A DNA stretch of 64,000 bases, taken from the NCBI GenBank assembly GCA_050084985.1, contig JBITNC010000001.1, positions 82,460,001 to 82,524,000 on the forward strand, in the 5' to 3' direction. The notes below the pieces were generated by a model, which was not told the DNA's origin, made no database searches, and worked only from the letters and a program-made list of their open reading frames with translations. Every line of letters begins with the position of its first letter. Position 1 is the first letter of the stretch. This DNA comes from Nageia nagi. Taxonomy: Eukaryota > Pinophyta. Made by a program: the position numbers and the translations under genes. Of the stretch, positions 34,960-46,351 are shown piece by piece.

Positions 34960-35350
34960 TCTATGGGCATGAGCTTCCTTAATGATGGCCCATAGAGTGA
35001 GGATATGATCAACTGTGTAGTAGTTTTTGCAGAAGCCAACTTGACTAGGTGTTTAGAGATTATGTATTTTAGTAAAGCTATAAATGAACTACTAAGATTC
35101 ATGGCAAAGACTTTTGCTATGGTGTGGCTAACCATAATCGTTTTGTAGTTGCTAGGGACAAGTGTGTCACTAAATTTGTAAATGGAATGGATGATATTGG
35201 AGATCCAAGAGTGGGCAAACTCACAAGAATAAATGTAGTTGAACATGTTTGCAATATGGATAGCCAAAATTGCAAGTGTTTGGGAAATTCAACACTTATG
35301 TTTTCGAAGTCAACAACTTTACCAATTTGGAGTTTACAAATAGAATTTAA
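34960..35350 (-). mobile_element. RTE-like LINE, copy D/E, right half
   Basis: The minus-strand frame 34950-35267 gives FNYIYSCEFAHSWISNIIHS and VPSNYKTIMVSHTIAKVF, the RT fingers region seen in copy A at 4633-4965. It continues the sequence interrupted at 26.78 kb and is 5'-truncated at about 35.35 kb. Confidence 0.75.
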
Positions 35351-37845
35351 GAGTTTATTTTGGTATTTGAAATTTTTTCATCATTTCCTCTTCCAAATTT
35401 GAAAGTAAGCATTTATATATCCAAGTTCTGTAATTATCATTAGTTGACTTTATCACGATCTTGATGGGTTGTAAATAACTTAAATATTGATCTTGTTTAT
35501 GCAAAAGGTAGGATTGCATGATTTCTAAGTCTTATTTTGAGTAATTAGATACATTGAATGTACATGTATGTACAATTCAATGGCTCAAATATTTATTGAG
35601 TGGAGAATTGGATATTGGTGAAGTGTTATCCTTATATTATAAAATGGAAGAATAAATTTGTAGATTAGTAAATGAAATACATTATGTACATCCATGTTTT
35701 GAATTTATTAGTTAGCAAACCCATTATTTAAAGAAAGCATAATAAAATAATCAATTCTAATTAAAATTATTTATTCTTGAAGATGAATAAAATGTTTATT
35801 ATTGCAACAACTTAGAGTGGCAAATTTCACTAATATTGATCAATACGATGAAACATGATACCGAATAGAGAAATGCAAATTAAGAAACTTGAGAAGAGGA
35901 TAAAGCATAAAATCCTATCAACCAAAAATATTATAATGTTTGAATATAAATGATGACAATAAAATGAATGTTCAAAAAAACCTTTATTAATGTATACTTA
36001 TCTTTTAAATTATTGTAATATTAAAACGCATTTATATTTTAATTAAAAAACCATAATTAAAAAAACCATTAAAAATACTAGCAAATTGATTCAACATTTA
36101 TAATGGTGAAAAAATAATATATTACTTGAATAAATTAGTAATAATTACCCCCAAAATACCACAATTGTCAAATTTTTAATTGTTTATGAGAGGTTTTCAT
36201 TGCCCAATTAATAATCATTACTAAAAAAATTAGTTTACCAACTATAACCAATGCATAGCATTTTGTATTAATAAGAAGTAATTTACCTATATTGATTGTA
36301 GGATGTACATTGTCAATTACACTCTACAAAATTCATGGTTTAAAATTGAAAAACAAATTTGTTTTAATCCATGTCTATTGCAATTTTTTATTATATTTTA
36401 TAAATTTTCCATTCAATTTGTTGAAAGAGTAAAACCAAACCTTTGATCCTTCAAATCAAACTAAAGCCTACTAACGACAAGAACTAAGGCTAGGTTTTTT
36501 TTGCCAATGGTTACTTCATTTTAGATATGTTGTTATTGGTTTGAATGTATGCATAACCTAATACATATTTTAAACTTCATATTTGTAATAATATAAATTA
36601 ACTATTTTTTAAGAATGGTAATTTTAAATACTAACTAAAAGAAGTATTTATTTTGACAATATTCATTTTAAATATATTATATAATACAGTAAGCTATGTT
36701 CAAGAAACCTTCCTGAATTAACCAAGTAAACAATAACAAACATGCAAGGTAAATAACTTATTTCTCTACCAACAACACTACATACCTACATCGGTCATTA
36801 AATTAATGAATTTATAACTGAAATTAATTGGGTTGAAATGAGAACGATTTAAGATTGTGTGACTTGATATTTGACTAGTTCCACAACCTTACATTTTTTT
36901 AGATGAAGAAAAATACATAACATTCGTATTAACTGGAACCCTAATAAAACGCACTTGAGATTTGGTGTCCAAATAAATATAACTAAATACAAAACCCAAT
37001 AGAAGTTCATATGTTCCTGAGGACTTGGTCAGGCAAGCCTAGATAAAGGACCGCATTCAAACAAAATTTCATAATATTAAGAACAAGATAAATCTATTTG
37101 GTGCCACACATTTATCACCAGCAACCCTCGATGTCAATAGCGATGTACATGAAACTATATAAAACATATTCAGACCATGTCAATTAGTCACATCATAATT
37201 GTCATAAACGAAAGTCTGTTTATCCATTTGAACCATGATTACATAAAGAGAATATTGCTCGAAACATGCATGTCATAGATTATAAAGCAAAGCACGTCTT
37301 TTTTACTATCGAGACAGAACGATCCAATTTAAATAATATGTTTTGATGAAAAAATTCTTTACATTCATGCCTTTGTCTACCTCATGCTTATGAAAATTTT
37401 CGGAATAGTTAAATGTCCATTGAAGCCTTTTGGCCAGCACAAGAATATTTGAAAGCTTACATCTCATCATATCACACTGACAAAATTTGGAATGTATTAC
37501 AACGTCCACCTATTTATACAATGCTGGATGTAAACCGTCCACAGACACATTCTTCTGAGGACCTAAATCTGAAGCAGTACCAAAATCCAATCACATTTTG
37601 CAACTTTTATGACAAATTTGTCTTTCAAATAACCTTATGTACCTACTAGAATTTGTGCTCAAATCAGCCCTCATGTAGTAACTTACAAGTTGTTGAAGCA
37701 CCAAGAATCCAAATTTTGAGTTTTGCGAGAAATTTGTTAAAAGAATATCAAATCTAACTGGAGAAATCAAAGACATTTAGCAACCAGCAACACAATTACC
37801 GTGAGCATTTGCAGGCTTGCACAAATGCCTTCAGATAAAGAAAAC
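35351..37845. other. AT-rich sequence and probable TFIIA-L 3' flank
   Basis: No protein remnant, LTR or tandem array was seen. The part nearest the TFIIA-L stop codon (roughly 37.3-37.84 kb) is less AT-rich and probably holds the 3' UTR, but I found no clear AATAAA on the gene strand to place its end. Confidence 0.4.
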
Positions 37846-40800
37846 TTAGAATTCAAATTCTCCATTTGCCTGTCCACATACAATTACCAGTTAAAAATGA
37901 TAAGTACAATAAAATTCAGAGCACATACATATTTCTGAAAATATTACGTATTTACCTTCGCAAAAAAAACATCCTTATTGTTCAAATGCATTATGCCATC
38001 TTTCAGTGCGCACTTCCATCTGCTTTTTGTTCTGGTAACCTGTTTCAATAAAACGTGATTAAAAGTAAATCTTAGATAAAACCAAATCATGAAAACAATA
38101 CCGTTGACAGTAAGTGTCTCTACCTTCTCAAACTGAGCAAGAACCAAATGACTTGTGCTTGGTTCCTCTCCTCCTTGATCAATGTCATCTATTTCATCAT
38201 CATCATCTTCATTTAAAGGTGGTTCATCATCATCATTTGCTTCAGCCTTAATATCCTTGAGAGCTTTATTCAAAGAATCTGTCATACATCACAGAAATCT
38301 ATCCATGTTGTTAACAATACAAAAAGAACAAACATCTGCACTTAATATAGCATCCTCAAAATAAAATCCTATTTAAGTATGGTCTTACCCTGCTCTGTTG
38401 GTGCATTGTAGTCCTGCAACATTGTATAAAACACGTAGAAAGAATCTTCAAATTTTACTCAACAATAATACTACACAATGGAAAAACACGTTTTCTTAAA
38501 TGAACAAAAAAATAGAAATCACTGCAAGCTTGTAAGCTCTTACAAGAAAATATACAAAACTGAAAGACAATTACATCATTTTGATTGTCATCGAGACCAT
38601 CAAGCTGGGGAATTTTAATAGAACTGTTCCTGGCTTGAATCATGGAAGCCAAAACAAGATCAGCTTCATTTCTTTTCTCAGCTGTAGAAATATGCTTCGG
38701 ATTTCTTCCTTTAGGCCTTTCACTTGACAGCTCTGCTCCACATGGTAACTGAAACCAAGACAAAAAAATGAAGTTAAAAACATTATGAACACAGTGTTCT
38801 GTGAAGAAATATTAAAGAGGGGTTTTAGGCATTTGAGAAAAAGTGTCTCAAAAAAATCCCAAAATATGTGGGTACTTACTATGCATGGTAGAGAGCAATA
38901 GTTTTCAATATTGATTTCATAAGAATGAATTTGATGTGCTAGGGTGTGCCTTGGAGGCATTTGTGTGATATAAAGAGACATTAGCCTTAGGATATTGAGA
39001 GAACTTTTCAGTTGTCGTACAGAATGAGAGAGATATCAATCAAAGCTTGTTGGATGAAATAACAACAATACCCAGATAAATGAAATCCTCTTTGAGATAA
39101 GTATAGAAAATCACCTCTTTTTCTTGCACAAACTCCGAGGTAAAGTCTGCTGCTCCATCTTGTTGTGGGATGTAACCCCCAGAAAGATAATTTGATGGAA
39201 AGTCATCACGTTTTCTCTTCCCAGTTGAGAGTGTGAAGAAGTCCTGATTACATCCAGTGAAATTGAAAGCAAATTTTCAATCATCACAAACATCATGAAA
39301 TGTCAATTCTCCATCAGAAGTCCAGATATTGAAAAACTACTAGCCAAAATCAATTGAAACTTGGAATTTATCATTTGTTATAAAGCAACTGCTTTGTCCT
39401 TCAAAAGTGAGGAACATTGTTGCTGGTTAGTAGGCATGCTTGTAATGATTAGTTTTCCATCTTTGTCATTTTCCACAAAGAAATTAATATTGCTATTGCT
39501 ATGCATTGGATATTCATGCTAGCTTGTGTAAATTGATTTTCTAATCTTGATACTTCTCTAACAAGATGAATGTAGAATTGAACAAATTTCAGAACATAGT
39601 ACAACTTGTAATTTCGGAATAAATAATAACACCCTGCATTTTGTTCTTTTGATTATCACTCGATTTACATTTCATCTAAGCCTATATTTAAAGCATAATA
39701 CTGTTGCCTTCGAGAAAATTTGACAATGAAGGCTTTTTCTAAAGGTTGAATCAACATTACAGAATCATTGTTAAGCATCAAAAGGGAAACTAGTATGATT
39801 TAATACACAGTAGAAATGATAGCTCTATCCATTAATTATGCAATTCCATTTTAAGCACAATGGGAAACCAGTTAACAATCCATTGTTTTAAGATTTTAAA
39901 ATTCAAAGCAAAAGACTAAAAACATGTTGGGAATTTCGAGATTTTGTATGCAAATCTTAAGATAATCAGTAAATGATGGATGATATATCGATGCTCCTTA
40001 TAGAAGTTAGCTAATGCACTCAGCTAGGAAGTAGTTTTTGTTTTCCAAGTAAATTAAGTAGTAGTAAGGTTCCTTAAGAAGAGATTAACTGATCCATTAA
40101 ATATACCAATTAGATATGCATTAACCTTGCAAGTTAAATGAAAAGCTTATCATAAAGATTGTCTGCTTACCATGACAGGATCACTAATGTTCACGGTGTT
40201 GAGTCTGTTGACTTCTATTTCAAATCTATCTGCTTATAAACCTTTAGTTCAAGTGCACTATCTTATAAAGAATTTTCAACTCAACACCTCATAAGGAGTT
40301 TTCACATTAATGTCATTTGTAACACATTAAATAGATAATACAGTTTTACATAGCTACAAACACTCTTTTTCAAATAATATAAATTCAAAAAATCCAAAAA
40401 TAAGCCTTCAATTTGTATTTCTTGCTAGTGAGGAACTTTCATTCACATTTTGTGTTAAACAGAATGGAAAACACAATTATCTTCTTGAATAAAGTTCTAT
40501 AACGACCAGGCTTATCTCGCAGAGATTTTCAATTCGAATAACATTTCTAGGTTGAAATTATGTATCCATGATTAAGTGCCAGGGCTCAAAAGATTGCTAC
40601 GGCTTTTGACAGGTATCAAAAATAAAATTGTACTGAACCTAAAATCAATTTGTATTGAACCTACCTAGTCAGGTAAAAGTCAATTTTCAGAATCCACCTT
40701 GTTAGTCACATGCATAAAATATTTAACAATGAAAAGCACATATAAAACAGACAAATGTAAGTGTCGAAGCAATAATATTATGTTTGAAACACATTTATCT

Positions 40801-43800
40801 TATTCAAGAAGTTCTTACAATGTCAAGGCATATCTCATGATGATTAGCAATTAGAATAACAGCATTTTTAATTTTCTGCTATATTTCCATCATCAAATAA
40901 TGGGATTGAGACAAGATAATAATCATTCAATTGTTTACTGCCATTTCTGTCATAGATCCTTTCCATAGATTTTAGTGCCAATACACTGTGAGCTAGGTTA
41001 AAGGGTCAAATGCCAAATTTAATTGTTAAGGTGAAGCAAAAACTTCCCTGATTACTACACAGTAAATATGTTCTTGCGATTCACCACTTAAACTGGATGG
41101 ATAGGCTGGGACCTAAACTATATGAAGCTGACTGTTGCAATAATAGAATTTCTAATTCTTCCCTTGCCCAACCATTACAGCCATTATTCTTTGTCAGATA
41201 CCAATTCATCACATATAACTTTTGTGGCTCAAAGCAACCATTATAGGAGGTTGGTGTTGGTTAACATCTTCATGGAACTATGTTATGCTCTAAATCATCA
41301 TTGACTTTTAGATGCTGATGTGCAATCAAGGCTTACAAAATTAAACTAAGTAGAAAACTAGAAAATGCAACCATGTGAAATGCACTTTTTAAGTATTGCT
41401 TTACACAGTCTATGGGTACTGAAAACTCAATAACTTTGAACATCAAACACAAAGCCTTTGAAATTCTTCACTAGAAACGAAACTTAACTGCAATTGATTG
41501 CATAAGAACAAATTACAGCTTTTAGTAGTGTCCTCTTGTTGCCATAACTAAGGTATCTAGTAACTTAAGCAACACCCAATGTACTGTCTAAAGCAACTCA
41601 TTTCAGTAGTCAATTCACCATCAAGCCCATTACCTATGCCTGTAATTAACTTTGGTTGGTACACAATACCCAAACAAAGGAATACTTGGATAGGTATCTC
41701 AATCCAATTGCTGCATCAAAAACTAATTTCTTTCAATGCCTTTTGACAAAAAGTAGCATCTAGATGGCCATAACCAGTAAAAGCGTGTTCTATGTATCTT
41801 GCTATGCTTTAGCAAATGATGATAAAATAAAAAAATCTTTCTAAATACCTTCATTGGAGGCTGTGTAATTCCCACATCATCCTCATCTCTACCTTCCTCA
41901 TAGGCTGCAATAACACCAAAACAGACATCAGTGGGTATATAATACCATTCAGGCTGAAAACAGGAAGTAAGTTTTGTTTACATGAATAGACATATAAAAA
42001 AGCTTAAAGAAAATAACATATATATTAGAACTGTTATTGAATGTCCATCACATATACTCACCAATATTGACATCTACACCTAATGGCCTTTGATTCATCC
42101 AAGCAGAAGGCTGTTGCTGCAGTTACATAAGCAAAAGTATGAACAAAATCAAATCAGACTTAACTCAGACACATCAGAAACATGAAAAATTTAAGCCAAT
42201 GTTTAACACAATTGACAAATCTCAGATCTATCTAGTCTTACAAATCTTCTAGCACTTAGCATATGTAACTCCCAACCAAATGCTACCTTCTAACAAACAA
42301 ATTCCCATAAAAAGATGACAGCAAGCAATGTCCCAACGCAACATGACTTTTCTTACTAGTATACTGTGGATTGAAATGCTGCACTTAATTTCTTATATGC
42401 AGCACAGAATAATCTTTACCATATAAGGAGCAGGCCTTCCCAGCTTTACATCCCCTCCCATCCCAGAGTCAGGCATGCTAGTAAAGTCACTTGGCCCTTG
42501 TGGCATGTACTGGTACATAACTGGCTCTGTAATGCCTGGCAATGGTGTCTGCATTGGGGTTTCCATAGGTGTCTGCAAAACAAGAAACACAAATAACAAA
42601 GAATTCATATTAACAAATCTAAATTTGAAGAAAATGTAAGATACCTAAGCATCGGTGTGCTTAAGACACTCACACAAGAATAATGTACTCCAATGAGAAC
42701 TTACGGGTGGAAAAAGAATCTCTGCCGTAGGTGTTTCATACTCTTCTGTTGCTTCGTAAGGAACATTTAGATCATGCACTGGTGTATTAACATTTGCTCC
42801 TCTAGGAGGAGGATTAGAGGACCGTTCAAGTACTGCTCCAGTTTGCATCATTTTCAATTCCCATAGCTAGTAATTCGCATATAAAATTTTTAGTCAGAAA
42901 GTATGAAATACAAATCCACAACTAAGGATATCTTCTCACACTTTCTGTCAATTGCCCACGTAAAAGTTTTAAAATAATATTTCAACATCAGTTTTCTAGA
43001 TTGTAATCACCTAATGTATTGCAATTTATTCAGAAAAACAACAATGAACCAAAATAATAAGTATAGAAATGATTGTTTACTACGTTTAATCCATGAAGTT
43101 AAGAACTTAGTATTTATATTTCTACACTTTCTAGGGTATGTTATCGTTCAAGAACACTATTAATTTTGTGTCGTGGCAGTAAAACACATCATATCATGCA
43201 TTGGACCTAATAACGATTCGAGGATAAACAAATATGCATGGATATAATGCTTAAGCCCTTGTTGATAGAAATTGTTGAAGTTCTCTTTCAAATAGAGAAT
43301 TACACATCTCAATTAAATAAAAAATAGTAAAATTCTCATGAAAAAATTATCATTTAAGTTTGGTTCTTAAATTAAGGTAAATTTAGTACAGAAACTACCT
43401 ATTAAAACAAAGTTATCAAATATAATAATATTCAACTTCCACAAATCCCAAAAAAATCCAAAAGAGAATTAATTATGGAATGTTCCTCTTCTCTTGTAAA
43501 GAAATTTGATCTACTTGTAAGGTTCATGCAATGCAGTCTACACATATTAATTCCCTCTTCAATACCAATATTCCAAACACGTTACTGTAATTTAAAATAT
43601 ATAAATACTAGTAAAAACAATGCCAACCTTAATCGTTAGTGTGTTCCAAAAACAAGATTAACTGTATGGTCAGGTTACTATCCTTTCTGTTATTACAAAT
43701 TAATTTTAAATTTTAACATAATGTTGTACGCAATGCCATCGAATGGAATGAGCTCATGTGGTGAATTAGTAAACTCTCATTGCACAGATATGTATCAACA

Positions 43801-44679
43801 TAGGGTAAGCTACCACACTCATGGCATAGATTTGAATTGAAATTTGGTGAAGTACCATATTCAACTATTGAATGTGTTAATCTATTATAATTAAGTAAAC
43901 TGTCGGGGATGCAACAAAAGTAATGACCGAGATCATATGTAAGGTGTAATTTCCATCCATGGCACCTAAGCCCAAGGTTACCCTTCGAAGCTTTGGCGAA
44001 ATGAAAAATAGATAGCATCATCCATGGCACATTTACCCTTTGATGTTTCAATGAAATAGATAACCCAAGGTTAGCCAACAAGAAGACTTTCGAAACAAAA
44101 TTGCGGTGTACATATTTTAAGAAAATAGCCATAATGCTTAATTGCTGTCAAACACCAGCGGGTTAACGAAGAAATTTTCCTGTAAATTTTATTTTAGGTT
44201 TCAACCCTTCGATAACGCCTGAAACGAATTCGACCCTACAATACCACTTGATCCCCAGTGTGACAACAATAAATGATCTGATATTTTATATGGCAACGAA
44301 ACTCGGTGCTTAGTCTATAATTCAAAGCAAAACAACCTGAGATCAAAGCAGCAAGGATTATAATCGACCTAACAAATATCAGGCCCATAACATCTAAAGC
44401 AATTTCCACTCTTCCAAACCTCAAATCTTGATCTGGTTTTAATTTAATGTTCCCCCCGTGGGACTAAACAAAAATCAGCTGCAAGTTTAACCCATAGAAA
44501 TCCAACACTCCAACTCCTAAAAACAATCTTCAAAGTTGTTGAAAAGAAACTAAAATCAAATCAAATACCTCTTGGAGTTCAGTAAGAACATTGTCATCCA
44601 CTCCTTCGCTGCGAAATTGTTCCCGCAGTTTTCGGATCACGTCGTCCACCACGCTGCCATAAACGGCCGAGGTCGACAT
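37846..44679 (-). CDS. TFIIA-L: Transcription initiation factor IIA large subunit (TFIIA alpha/beta), complete, 11 exons
   Basis: Exons (minus strand): 44679-44569, 42866-42705, 42572-42420, 42116-42062, 41904-41849, 39243-39115, 38748-38575, 38413-38389, 38278-38124, 38039-37956, 37869-37846 (TAA stop). All introns are GT-AG, phases agree across every junction, and the product is 375 residues, the size usual for plant TFIIA-L. Residues 1-55 (start MSTSAVYGSVVDDVIRKLRE) form the N-terminal helical domain. Residues 187-191 are a basic GKRKR patch, 303-326 an acidic stretch, and 329-375 the C-terminal beta-barrel domain with LVLAQFEKVTRTKSRWKC. Known role: with TFIIA-S it stabilises TBP on the promoter in RNA polymerase II preinitiation complexes in the nucleus. 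Residues 270-276 (QLDGLDD) match the Taspase1 cleavage consensus. The start is the first ATG of the conserved N-terminus. Exon 4's acceptor could move by a few codons. The assignment rests on end-to-end family resemblance and is firm. Confidence 0.95.
39244..41848 (-). other. TFIIA-L intron 5 (2.6 kb)
   Basis: This is the longest intron, between the exon ending QPPMK and the exon starting DFFTLSTGKRKR. Donor GTATTTAG and acceptor TAATCAG are both visible. No reading frame, transposon remnant or array was recognised inside it. Confidence 0.8.
42867..44568 (-). other. TFIIA-L intron 1 (1.7 kb)
   Basis: This first long intron runs from the donor after codon 37 (GTATTTGA) to the acceptor ending TAG. 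I found no transposon protein remnant, LTR or tandem array in it. A first intron of this size is common for plant housekeeping genes and may hold regulatory sequence, but no specific element is identifiable. Confidence 0.8.
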
Positions 44680-44704
44680 AATAACAAACCCTGCAGCTTT
44701 TCAG

Positions 44705-44722
44705 TTAGGGTTTTTAGGGTTT
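44705..44722 (-). promoter_or_regulatory. Paired telo-box motifs in the TFIIA-L 5' leader
   Basis: On the gene strand this reads AAACCCTAAAAACCCTAA, two AACCCTA cores about 10 bp apart, 26-43 bp upstream of the ATG. Telo-boxes are known plant cis-elements near transcription starts of translation and cell-growth genes. That they act here is inference. Confidence 0.5.
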
Positions 44723-44958
44723 GCAGGTCATGAAAAGGGTTTGAATTTGCTGGCCTGAAAAATAATTAGCCACAGGAGAGGATCGTGAGCGCAAGAAAAA
44801 TGATCGAATGAGGGGATACAGGGGAAGAGATACGGGGGTCAGAGAGGAACACAGGTAATTTAGGAGTGAATATAAATAGGTTTGCATCCATATAAAAGGA
44901 GAGCAGAAAAGGGCCCAACGGCGACCGAGGTCACATGCCGCCAAAGTTTTCTTTATGG

Positions 44959-44968
44959 TGACGTGGCA
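44959..44968 (-). promoter_or_regulatory. ACGT-core element upstream of TFIIA-L
   Basis: The gene strand reads TGCCACGTCA, an ACGT-core bZIP-type site, about 280 bp upstream of the ATG in a locally GC-rich stretch (about 44.88-44.98 kb). Its position fits a proximal promoter. The motif is short, so chance occurrence is possible. Confidence 0.3.
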
Positions 44969-45871
44969 TATGCTCCCCTCCCAGTTATTAGTTTTTTAAA
45001 TTTATTTTTACCTATTAATATTTTTACGCCGAGAGGTGTTTCTAGAGCTGCAGCATGGGATGGAGTGGGGAGCAAAATGTCGTATGTGAGTCTGTCCGTT
45101 AAACAATTGGTGGGAAAATAATTTTTTTTAAATTAAAATTATATAGCCGACTGAAATATTAAAAGACACATCTTTTCAAAAATTATTATATAAATGGAAG
45201 GAAGAATATCAAACATCATTAAAATTCATTTCCAAATCAATCGAGAGATGCAGTGAATTCGAACAAGCAAAGTTGGAACAAAAGATTGTAAAAATAGAAG
45301 AGAACTTTAATTTTATTGTAAGTTAATTCTTTGCTATTGTAAATATATTTTTACTGTAATATTTCTTATTTCTTATTTTACATACAATTTATACTCTGAA
45401 TTCTTTTGCGCTTCTTATCTTGCTGTTCGCATAAAACTTTATCAAAAAATGCTCTGAATTCACAAAGTTTTACATGTCTTGGTCTAACATATTCGTTGTT
45501 GATGCCTTCTTTTCATTAGAAAGTTATTCAATAAAATCAACACAAGATCATAAAATCCCCATTATACCAAATTAATTTAGTTTATATTGTTTCCATCACA
45601 TTTCGTGGTTTTCAATTTGCCATGCATCTCCACCACGCAGTGCCAATGCACTTCTACTTTGATATTTGAATAAGTATATTGATATTTATACTTTAACAGA
45701 GTCAATACAGTCATCCATAACATTATTTTATATGGTTGTCATTACATGTAGTGAATCCACATTATCGCCATAGTTTTTTGCTAGGCTCGGTAAACCTTTT
45801 GCTGAAAACTGTTGTGTATGCGTTCTGTCATAATATTATAATTTTATGGTATAAGAAAAAAATATTATAGG

Positions 45872-46046
45872 TATAATAAAAACTAGCTTTGATATAACCC
45901 CTTATATATCAAAAAATGCTGAGAGATATCATTTCGAGGCGCCTATCTCATTTCTTGGTATTGGTATATCCAAGATAGGCACCTCGAAATGATATCTCTC
46001 GGCGTTTTTTGATATATAAGGGGTTATATCAAAGCTAGTTATTATA
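45872..46046. mobile_element. Long near-perfect hairpin, probable foldback MITE
   Basis: The left arm (45873-45947) and right arm (45974-46045) are reverse complements over about 72 bp with only a few mismatches and one 2-3 base indel. A 26-bp loop separates them. Matching blocks include AACTAGCTTTGATATAACCC, CTTATATATCAAAAAA and GAGAGATATCATTTCGAGG. No unambiguous target duplication was found. The form fits a foldback MITE. A young miRNA-like locus is an alternative. It lies about 1.2 kb upstream of TFIIA-L. Confidence 0.7.
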
Positions 46047-46338
46047 TGCTTGACATAGATACTTGTAGATGCTTAAAATATGCAATATTATTTTTTTGTT
46101 AGGAAAGATGCAATATTGTTTTTTTTGTTAGAGGAATTGGAAGAAGTGAGGTGAACACATTTATATTGAAAGTCTAAAGTTTTATTCTCATTTTCGACAT
46201 TGGTGATATTTAAAAATTCTTGTTAGATTCTTCAACTCAAGAAAGTTTAAAGTTGGTAAATGTTGACTTTATTTTTGCTTTTAATATATAATATGAAGTA
46301 AAGTAAAGAAAATAAAGTGATTGGGTAAGTATAGAAAT

Positions 46339-46351
46339 TAAGTTATTGCAT
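46339..46351 (+). repeat. Target-site duplication, left copy, of the 46.4-49.1 kb LINE
   Basis: TAAGTTATTGCAT directly precedes the truncated 5' end. It matches the right copy at 49063-49075 except for one T/C difference. Confidence 0.8.

Larger units (their letters stand above)
44680..45871. other. TFIIA-L 5' leader, promoter region and upstream flank
   Basis: GC-richer sequence up to about 44.98 kb is presumably the promoter and 5' UTR. Beyond it is AT-rich DNA without recognisable features. No exon or transposon was seen. Confidence 0.4.

Noticed and set aside
37413-37649. 78-residue plus-strand open frame downstream of TFIIA-L
   Set aside because: No family resemblance. It lies opposite the probable 3' UTR and has the length expected by chance.
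44871-44880. TATAAATAGG near the TFIIA-L promoter
   Set aside because: The canonical orientation is on the plus strand, pointing away from TFIIA-L. The gene strand reads only TATTTATA. No plus-strand gene follows, so I do not call it the TFIIA-L TATA box.
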